Assembly: GCA_017561985.1 (NCBI GenBank)
Contig: JAFZAZ010000015.1
Coordinates: 62,001-126,000 of the forward strand
From: Lachnospiraceae bacterium
GTDB lineage: Bacteria; Bacillota_A; Clostridia; Lachnospirales; Lachnospiraceae
Reading direction: 5' to 3'
Length of the DNA: 64,000 bases
Positions 59,134-64,000 of the stretch are shown piece by piece; position 1 is the stretch's first letter, and the number at the start of each line of letters is the position of its first letter. The notes under the pieces are model-generated. The model did not search any database. It was not told where the DNA came from and saw only the letters and a list, made by a program, of their open reading frames with translations. A program made the translations under genes and the position numbers.

Positions 59134-60078
59134 TCAATCGATATTGATGCTCTCGATAACTTCCTTGAGGTTGTTTGCGCTCTTCTGAAGAAGTGCAACT
59201 TCCTCATCGGTAAGAGGCGTCTCAACGTTGCCGATGATACCGCTCTTGCCTACGATGGCAAGCGTGCTGAGGCATACGTCGCTGATGCCGTACTCGCCGT
59301 GCATCATCGTGGAAACCGTCATGGTAGTATCAATACCCGTTGCGATCGTCTTAACGATGAACGCTACGGAAACAGCAATTGCGTAGTAGGTTGCGCCCTT
59401 CCATCCGATCACAATACCGCCGGACTTCTTAACGTACTCCTCTACCTCTGCCTTATTAAGCTCAGGGAACTCCTTGATGGAGTTGTGAACGCGCTCCTTG
59501 TACTGGGAAAGCGGAACGTTCGAGATGTTTGCCAGAGACCAGGTGATGAACGAGGAATCGCCGTGCTCACCGAATACGTAAGCATGAACGTTGCTCTGGC
59601 TGATATCGTAAAGCTCGGACAAACGGGAACGAAGTCTCGAGGTGTCGAGGATCGTACCGGAACCGATGATCTGATTTTCCGGAATGCCGGAGAACTTGTG
59701 GAACGCATACGTCATAACGTCAACCGGGTTGCTGACGATGATGTAGATCGCCTTCGGTGCGTACACCGTGATCTTGGATGCGATATCCTTCATGATATTA
59801 ACATTGGTCTGAGCAAGCTCAAGTCTCGACTGACCGGCTTTTCTCGGAATACCGGAAGTGATGATGACGATGTCCGAACCGACTGCATCGCTGTAGTCAC
59901 CCGCAATAATGCTCATGGAGCCGAAGAAAGGAGCGCCCTGGAGAATATCCATTGCCTCACCCTTAGCCTTCTCCTGATTGACATCGATCAGTACGATGTC
60001 GGATGCGGTGCCGTTCGTAGCGAGCGTGAATGCGATCGTCGATCCTACGCTTCCTGCACCAATGATAGTAACCTTCAT
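59134..60078 (-). CDS. LDH/MDH-family dehydrogenase, probably malate-specific
   Basis: 314 residues from the ATG at 60078 (AAGAGGT upstream; the GTG two codons earlier is too close). NAD fold GAGSVGST, catalytic GEHGDSSF histidine and LDTSRLR as in L-lactate dehydrogenases. However, the substrate loop reads SGIPRKAGQSR: R79 stands where lactate dehydrogenases have glutamine (position 102 in LDH numbering), and arginine there selects dicarboxylic substrates. With fumC and malic enzyme downstream, malate dehydrogenase is more likely than lactate dehydrogenase (mixed evidence). Overall similarity is LDH-like, so automatic annotation may say L-LDH. Confidence 0.88.
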   Translation of the reverse strand: MKVTIIGAGSVGSTIAFTLATNGTASDIVLIDVNQEKAKGEAMDILQGAPFFGSMSIIAGDYSDAVGSDIVIITSGIPRKAGQSRLELAQTNVNIMKDIASKITVYAPKAIYIIVSNPVDVMTYAFHKFSGIPENQIIGSGTILDTSRLRSRLSELYDISQSNVHAYVFGEHGDSSFITWSLANISNVPLSQYKERVHNSIKEFPELNKAEVEEYVKKSGGIVIGWKGATYYAIAVSVAFIVKTIATGIDTTMTVSTMMHGEYGISDVCLSTLAIVGKSGIIGNVETPLTDEEVALLQKSANNLKEVIESINID

Positions 60079-60285
60079 ACACACCTCTTTCCGCGCTTGT
60101 TGCGCACGCGTTTTGCCCTTGTTATTTTACCCGTTGCTGCATCTCAGCAGCCATTTTTTTCATGCTAACACGATTTTACCACAGCATGTTTTTGGATACT
60201 ATTGACAAACTCACGAAATTAAACCCAAATCATGACGTCGAATTATACAAATATACAAAAATGCAATCCGCGCTCACAGCGACTG

Positions 60286-60756
60286 TCAATCCCGTTTACA
60301 GCACAGGTGCGAAACGTGTGTCGCGTTGATGCCGGCCACGGTCGCCTTCAGGACCAACCCGTAGGTATCCTCCACGATCTCGCAGTCCGACAGCGCCACG
60401 CCGCGCTCCTCCGCGATCCTGCGGATCGTCGGGATTTTCTTGTCGTCCGCGTCGACGGTAATCACTTCCTCAAAAAGCCCGGGCATGTTCACGCGCACAA
60501 ACTTCCGCTTGGCCGCATTCTCCTCCTCGCTCTGGGAGGCCGACAAAACAAACAAAACCGCTCCCGTCCTGCGCAGCTCCTCCGCGTGCGCGGTCACCTG
60601 CGGCACAGGTGTGCAGAACCGGTAGGTATCCTCTCCGTTTTTGCGGCAGAATTCAAGCCACGCCTCATCGCTCATCCCGGGAACCATTTTCCCTCCGACG
60701 TAAAAGCGCGGTGCGCACAATGTTCCGTCCATGTCGAAAAATGCAAGTTTTATCAT
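60286..60756 (-). CDS. HAD-superfamily hydrolase
   Basis: 156 residues from the ATG at 60756 (GAGGGA upstream). Motif I FFDMDGTL, motif II LSAS, a motif III lysine in AAKRKF or DDKK, and motif IV E-D-T. The cap is small, as in subfamily III-like or short Cof-type phosphatases. The substrate is unknown. The longer frame to 60828 has no ribosome site. Confidence 0.8.
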   Translation of the reverse strand: MIKLAFFDMDGTLCAPRFYVGGKMVPGMSDEAWLEFCRKNGEDTYRFCTPVPQVTAHAEELRRTGAVLFVLSASQSEEENAAKRKFVRVNMPGLFEEVITVDADDKKIPTIRRIAEERGVALSDCEIVEDTYGLVLKATVAGINATHVSHLCCKRD

Positions 60757-60850
60757 ATCCGTCCCTCTTCGTCCTCCGTCACGCGCGCCTATGCGGGCCG
60801 CGTGCGCTTCCGGCGTTGATTGTATCATGATTGCCCGCCCGTTTCAATAT

Positions 60851-61140
60851 AAAAGAAAAGCGCCGATGACTCGTCCAAGTGCATCGGCGTTCTCTCTTTA
60901 TATGGGTAAAATAACTATGGGGTTGCTCCACGGGCGCGTTGCCGCGCCCAGCGGAACAATCGTAGGTATGTATACGGCGGAGGAGCGTCACGGAGCTTCC
61001 AACCGGCATCTCGTCTTCCCACACAAGCTTCGCGGCCTGCAACCGCTCACAAACATCCTAGGACGTTTTGCATAGGAAGGAATCTCCGTTTCTGTGCACA
61101 TTGTATGTCAAAACCTTCTCTGTGTAAAATGTATATATTG
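60851..61140 (-). ncRNA. Candidate structured non-coding RNA
   Basis: The 400 bases between the HAD gene and the LysR gene hold no convincing protein gene. On minus there is a TATAAT (61147-61152), then a long irregular hairpin whose tip is TTGTTCC-N3-GGGCGCG-GCAA-CGCGCCC-N2-GGAGCAA (about 60922-60959), closed by a GNRA tetraloop. A terminator CGCCGATG-N13-CATCGGCG with T-rich tail (60861-60889) has no other minus-strand gene to serve. Predicted length about 290 nt. It does not show the SRP, RNase P or tmRNA signatures; a 6S-like RNA is possible but not shown. Confidence 0.4.
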
Positions 61141-61167
61141 CATAGTATTATATCATTATGGTATAAT
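61138..61167 (+). promoter_or_regulatory. Promoter of the LysR-type gene
   Basis: TTGCAT (61138-61143), 18-base spacer, perfect TATAAT (61162-61167). It overlaps a divergent TATAAT on minus, so the two transcripts may compete. Confidence 0.5.
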
Positions 61168-61229
61168 ACTGACGGCGCGTGATATGACGCGCTCACAACC
61201 CGCATTTTCCGCAGTTTCCGGAGGTTCCC

Positions 61230-62129
61230 ATGACAGTCAGTTACGAGTATTACCGCATCTTTTATTACGTCGCCCGCTACGGCAGTTTCACGAAAGCCGC
61301 CGAGGCTCTGTACGCCAATCAGCCCAACATCACAAGGACGATCGCGAACCTCGAGGAGGCACTCGGCTGCAAGCTTTTCGTGCGCACTCACCACGGGGTT
61401 ACGCTGACGCCCGAGGGGCAGCTTCTGTTCTCTCACGTCTCGATCGCGCACGAGCAGCTGCAGCTGGCGGAGCAGGAGCTCGCCGATACGACGTCGCTTC
61501 GGACCGGTACCGTCACCATCGGCACCAGCGAGACCGCTCTTCACCTCTTCCTGCTCGAGCGTCTCCGTACATTCCGCGACCTTCATCCGGGCATCCGCAT
61601 CCGCATCCGAAACCTCGTAACCCCGCAGGCCGTCTCCGCACTCCGCCGCGGTGAGATCGACTTCTCCGTCGTGACGACGCCGATCCCGCCGAACGCAGAG
61701 GTCTCCGTGACAACGCTCATGACATTCCAGGAGCTCCTCGTATGCGGTACGGAGTACGCCGAGCTCGCAAACTCAAAGCACCGGCTCCACCTGCGCGACC
61801 TCACCGACTATCCTCTCATCATGCTCAGCCACGACACGATGACATACGAATTTTATAATGAATGGTTTCTTCGCCACGGCGTGCGCCTTGAGACCGACAC
61901 CGAGGCGGCAACCGCGGACCACGTTCTCCCGATGGTCGAGCACAACCTCGGCCTCGGCTTTGTCCCGCGCCCCTGGGCGGAAGCTTCGCTCAAAGCCGGA
62001 AGCATCCTCGAGGTTCCGCTCGCGGAGTCCGTTCCCGAACGATCGGTCATCCTCGTGTGCAACAACTCCCGCGCTCCGGGCGTCGCTGCGTCCGAGTTCC
62101 TTCGTTTCTTAAACGCGGAGCAGCCGTGA
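61230..62129 (+). CDS. LysR-family transcriptional regulator
   Basis: 299 residues. Winged helix (1-60) with the LysR signature F-x-K-A-A-E-A-L-Y-A-N-Q-P-N-I-T-R-T-I-x-x-L-E, then a coiled-coil linker and a periplasmic-binding-protein-like effector domain (about 90-295). GGAGGTTCCC precedes the ATG. The neighbour under likely control is either the divergent transcript or the hemolysin III-like gene (inference). The effector is unknown. Confidence 0.93.
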   Translation: MTVSYEYYRIFYYVARYGSFTKAAEALYANQPNITRTIANLEEALGCKLFVRTHHGVTLTPEGQLLFSHVSIAHEQLQLAEQELADTTSLRTGTVTIGTSETALHLFLLERLRTFRDLHPGIRIRIRNLVTPQAVSALRRGEIDFSVVTTPIPPNAEVSVTTLMTFQELLVCGTEYAELANSKHRLHLRDLTDYPLIMLSHDTMTYEFYNEWFLRHGVRLETDTEAATADHVLPMVEHNLGLGFVPRPWAEASLKAGSILEVPLAESVPERSVILVCNNSRAPGVAASEFLRFLNAEQP

Positions 62130-62164
62130 CCTCTTTTCACTGTCTCTTTTCTTTCGCAAAATGC

Positions 62165-62193
62165 TTGATTTCCCATTCCGCGTGTGTTATACT
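62165..62193 (+). promoter_or_regulatory. Promoter of the hemolysin III-like gene
   Basis: TTGATT, 17-base spacer, TATACT; start of transcription near 62200, inside the palindrome listed next. Confidence 0.65.
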
Positions 62194-62197
62194 TTAC

Positions 62198-62218
62198 ATG
62201 TAGTTTTTAATACTACAT
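62198..62218 (+). promoter_or_regulatory. Operator-like palindrome at the transcription start
   Basis: ATGTAGT-TTTTAAT-ACTACAT, perfect 7-bp arms, placed across the predicted +1. This is the usual position for a repressor. Confidence 0.55.
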
Positions 62219-62302
62219 TGTGTGGTTTTTATTTTCCGCATTATTGAAAGTACGGTCTGACGCAAAAAAGCGCCGACCGCATGCGGCTCAAGGAGAATCA
62301 TT

Positions 62303-62977
62303 ATGAAGAAACGCACGCCTCTTCGGGAGCGAACTTTTCCTAATTATACGCGCGGTGAGGAGATCGCCAACATGGTTACGCACATTGTCGGCGGCGCTGT
62401 CGCGATCGCGATCACGGTGCTGTGCATCGTCATGGCAGCTTCGCACGGGAATACCTGGGGCGTCGTCTCCTCTTCCATATACGGCGGAACCATGATCATC
62501 ATGTTCACGATCTCCGCGGTCTACCATGGGCTTCACAAAAACACCGGCAAGCAGGTCATGCGGATCATCGATCACTGCGACATTTATTTTCTGATCGCCG
62601 GCACATACACGCCGATCCTGCTCTCCGCCCTGCGTGCAGACCATCCCGGACTGGCATGGACGATCTTCGGCATCGAGTGGGGATGCGCTCTGGCCGCGGC
62701 GACGCTCAACGCCATCGACCTGAAGAAGTTCCGCATCTTCTCATTCATCTGCTATCTCGTCATGGGCTGGGCGATCATCTTCTGCGCAAAAGTCACGATC
62801 AAGGCGATGTCGTTCATGGGCTTTCTCTGGATTCTCCTCGGCGGCGTAGCGTTCACGATCGGCGCGGTCCTCTACCTCATCGGCGCAAAGAAGCATTACA
62901 TCCACAGCGTGTTCCACATCTTCGTGATCGCGGGCTGCGTGCTCCAGTTCTTCGGCATTCTCTTCTACGTGCTCTGA
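62303..62977 (+). CDS. Hemolysin III/YqfA (PAQR-like) membrane protein
   Basis: 224 residues, seven membrane helices. Family residues E-E-x-A-N-x-x-T-H-x-x-G, the S-x-x-Y-H-x-x segment, the D-H-x-x-I-Y-F-L-I-A-G-T-Y-T-P block and the C-terminal H-x-x-F-H-x-F-V are conserved; the His/Asp set probably binds zinc. Despite the family name, a lytic role is unproven; bacterial members relate to PAQR hydrolase-like proteins and membrane fluidity. AAGGAG precedes the ATG. Confidence 0.93.
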   Translation: MKKRTPLRERTFPNYTRGEEIANMVTHIVGGAVAIAITVLCIVMAASHGNTWGVVSSSIYGGTMIIMFTISAVYHGLHKNTGKQVMRIIDHCDIYFLIAGTYTPILLSALRADHPGLAWTIFGIEWGCALAAATLNAIDLKKFRIFSFICYLVMGWAIIFCAKVTIKAMSFMGFLWILLGGVAFTIGAVLYLIGAKKHYIHSVFHIFVIAGCVLQFFGILFYVL

Positions 62978-63010
62978 CCCGGAGTCCCGACATCATCTAT
63001 ACGGAAAATA

Positions 63011-63044
63011 AAAAAGGCAGGCGGCCAAACGGTCGTCTGCCTTT
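63011..63044. terminator. Terminator, both strands
   Basis: AAAGGCAGGCGGCC-AAAC-GGTCGTCTGCCTTT with two G-T pairs; T-tract on minus (TTTTTTATTTT). It serves the hemolysin III-like gene (+) and backs up the tRNA terminator (-). Confidence 0.8.
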
Positions 63045-63051
63045 CGTTATC

Positions 63052-63083
63052 AAACACAAACGGGCGACCTCCAAGGCCGCCCG
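63052..63083 (-). terminator. Terminator of tRNA-Gly
   Basis: On minus CGGGCGGCC-TTGGA-GGTCGCCCG then TTTGTGTTTG, 17 bases after the tRNA. Confidence 0.8.
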
Positions 63084-63100
63084 ATGACAAAAGAAAAAAA

Positions 63101-63171
63101 GCACGAGACGGGATTCGAACCCGCGACCCTCGCCTTGGCAAGGCGATACTCCACCACTGAGCCACTCGTGC
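63101..63171 (-). tRNA. tRNA-Gly (anticodon GCC)
   Basis: 71 bases without encoded CCA. Acceptor GCACGAG/CTCGTGC, D arm GCTC...GAGT, anticodon arm TCGCC-TTGCCAA-GGCGA with GCC at positions 34-36, and T arm CGGGTTCGAATCCCG. All pairs are canonical. Confidence 0.97.
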
Positions 63172-63202
63172 ATGTTGTGCCTGCCCCGCAAGCACAATGG
63201 TG

Positions 63203-63231
63203 ATTTTACACGATATGTTATCGTTTGTCAA
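63203..63231 (-). promoter_or_regulatory. Promoter of tRNA-Gly, with a palindrome in the spacer
   Basis: On minus TTGACA (63226-63231), 17-base spacer, TAAAAT (63203-63208). The spacer is itself the inverted repeat ACGATA-TGT-TATCGT (63210-63224). Confidence 0.75.
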
Positions 63232-63264
63232 CACCCTATTTTTCTTTTTTTTATTTTTCCGAAA

Positions 63265-64000
63265 TCATGCCTTCATTTTCCGTGTGCGAAGGGTCACTGC
63301 CGCCCCCGCGCCCAATGCGATCACGAACAATACAACGATCACTGCCGCGCCCGCGTTCTCCCCGGTCTGCGGCGAACGCATCTGCCCGCTGCCGGTTCCC
63401 GTGACCTTCAACGGCGGGATCTCGCCGGCGCCGTTCACATGGCCGGGATCCGTGATGCTCGTGTCGATCATGACAAGTACGCCGTCCGGAAGAGGATTGC
63501 CGTATATGTCGCACATCGTGCCGTTGTACATTTTAAAGAAGATGTCGTACGCAACATTGTAGTTGGCCGGCGCACAATCCTCATGCAGCCGGTAGGTTCC
63601 GTTCGGAAGGTCCTGAAGCACCGTCCGTTTCGACGTGCTCACCCAGGTGATGCGGTTCTTCGTCGCCTTGTACTGCTGTCCGCCGGAATCCTCGGTGCGG
63701 GTGATCCCGCTCAGGTCGATGCCTTCCGTGTAGCAGGTGAGCGTCAACTGCGCGCCCTCAAGCTCCTGACCCTCGGTCGTTCTCTTGGAGAATACGCCAT
63801 GGCCGGTCTCCGCGAACGTGCCGGCTCCGAGCCCCTCTCCGTTTCCGCCCGTCGGCTCCTCACCGCTCACGCTGCCGTTTCCGTTCACGGGCGTAGGCGT
63901 TGCCGTGGGACGTCGATACGGCGTCGGCGAAGGCGACACAGGGGTCTTCGTCGGCTCCGGTGTCGGAGTTATCTTCCTTGCAGGTCCGGGTGTAGGAGTC
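63265..64000 (-). CDS. Cell-wall-anchored surface protein, N-terminal part outside window
   Basis: At least 244 residues; the frame is open to the window edge through a Pro-Thr-rich linker (TPxPTxT type), so the start is beyond base 64000. A Gly/Asn-rich segment is followed by a Cna-B/SpaA-like beta-sandwich (about 110 residues: GAQLTLTCYTEGI ... PNGTYRLHE), then the sorting signal SPQTG, a hydrophobic helix and the basic tail TLRTRKMKA. SPQTG is a variant of LPxTG. Predicted role: pilin- or adhesin-like surface protein linked to peptidoglycan by sortase. No sortase gene is in the window. Confidence 0.8.
   Translation of the reverse strand, partial: TPTPGPARKITPTPEPTKTPVSPSPTPYRRPTATPTPVNGNGSVSGEEPTGGNGEGLGAGTFAETGHGVFSKRTTEGQELEGAQLTLTCYTEGIDLSGITRTEDSGGQQYKATKNRITWVSTSKRTVLQDLPNGTYRLHEDCAPANYNVAYDIFFKMYNGTMCDIYGNPLPDGVLVMIDTSITDPGHVNGAGEIPPLKVTGTGSGQMRSPQTGENAGAAVIVVLFVIALGAGAAVTLRTRKMKA

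Larger units (their letters stand above)
843..63281. other. Over-represented word GGAAAAT (core CGGAAAATG), dispersed
   Basis: GGAAAAT starts on plus at 863, 2805, 4967, 6052, 11990, 13647, 15924, 21131, 21836, 26133, 33216, 34566, 35950, 36268, 38561, 42228, 44835, 51019, 51651, 52432, 52799, 54156, 56411, 56626, 57130, 58772, 58952, 63003. On minus (as ATTTTCC) at 843, 1624, 3183, 3922, 4650, 5563, 5612, 7140, 8617, 11934, 15505, 16945, 16955, 19831, 20996, 21673, 22804, 25053, 26756, 27402, 30715, 31598, 35396, 35662, 36959, 39144, 40438, 42963, 43679, 45596, 46093, 50737, 54236, 56357, 59674, 60686, 61204, 62231, 63275. A C precedes GG in about 48 of 67. Similar words CGTAAAATG and CGCAAAATG occur about 12 more times. 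Counted by eye; a few may be missed. Confidence 0.8.

Noticed and set aside
60779..61042. 87-codon open frame on minus
   Set aside because: No ribosome site, odd composition, and it runs through a hairpin with a GNRA loop and a terminator.
843..63281. GGAAAATG as a Chi or KOPS-type polar signal
   Set aside because: Copies are nearly balanced between strands, while such signals are strongly strand-biased along a replichore.
1..64000. Mobile element or prophage
   Set aside because: No transposase, integrase, phage structural gene, terminal inverted repeat or tRNA-integrated element was seen; tRNA-Gly is intact with its terminator next to it.

Overview
The window is about 64 kb of a moderately GC-rich Firmicutes chromosome, most likely class Clostridia and probably family Lachnospiraceae. 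The grounds are the gene families seen (DUF1836, Cthe_2159-type carbohydrate-binding protein, DUF6465, U32 peptidase next to zapA, T-box control, NlpC/P60 with SH3 domains, GH5 endoglucanase anchored by one membrane helix), strong GGAGG-type ribosome binding sites and Gram-positive surface anchoring. Fermentation genes (pta-ackA, malic enzyme, fumarase, an LDH/MDH-family enzyme) and the cellulase suggest an anaerobic fibre degrader. No phage, insertion sequence, integrase or CRISPR array was seen.

Layout. 1-3.2 kb: end of a carbohydrate-binding surface protein, then an overlapping response regulator/histidine kinase pair. 3.2-7.1 kb (minus): a membrane-anchored surface protein and an ABC-2 type exporter (permease plus ATPase). 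7.3-10.3 kb (minus): a radical SAM/SPASM maturase preceded by a cysteine-rich, internally duplicated 215-residue protein, which is a candidate peptide- or protein-modification system and the main novelty here. 10.5-17.3 kb: regulators, an RNA methyltransferase, PcrA helicase with an unusual Gly/Ser/Tyr-rich tail, and a small membrane protein. 17.4-24.9 kb (minus): exported proteins (HtrA protease, GH5 cellulase, M1-like metallopeptidase, NlpC/P60 hydrolase), most with Pro-Thr linkers. 25-35 kb: housekeeping genes (rRNA methyltransferase, GtrA, NUDIX, HD hydrolase, U32, zapA, ruvB, ruvA) and a YprB-type nuclease. 35-42 kb: a lipoprotein and a giant 1876-residue surface protein with a 246-bp higher-order repeat. 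42-50 kb: rpmF, a second ABC exporter, ackA, pta, a small helical protein, MscL with a zinc ribbon, ilvN, and a Lys/Ala-rich DUF6465 protein. 50-56 kb: VanZ-like protein, lipoproteins, and a T-box leader controlling a phenylacetate-CoA ligase and a double-ACT protein. 56-60 kb: malic enzyme, fumarase and an LDH/MDH-family enzyme whose substrate residue looks malate-specific. 60-64 kb: HAD phosphatase, a possible non-coding RNA, LysR regulator, hemolysin III-like protein, tRNA-Gly and the end of a wall-anchored protein.

Overlying all of this is a strongly over-represented word, GGAAAAT with core CGGAAAATG. I counted 67 GGAAAAT by eye (28 on plus, 39 on minus), about one per kilobase, in genes and intergenic DNA and in all reading frames, against roughly five expected from composition. 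No gene explains it. It resembles a DNA-uptake-type or other genome-wide DNA signal.

All calls come from reading the sequence and the translated proteins. No database search or structure prediction was run. Counts were made by eye.
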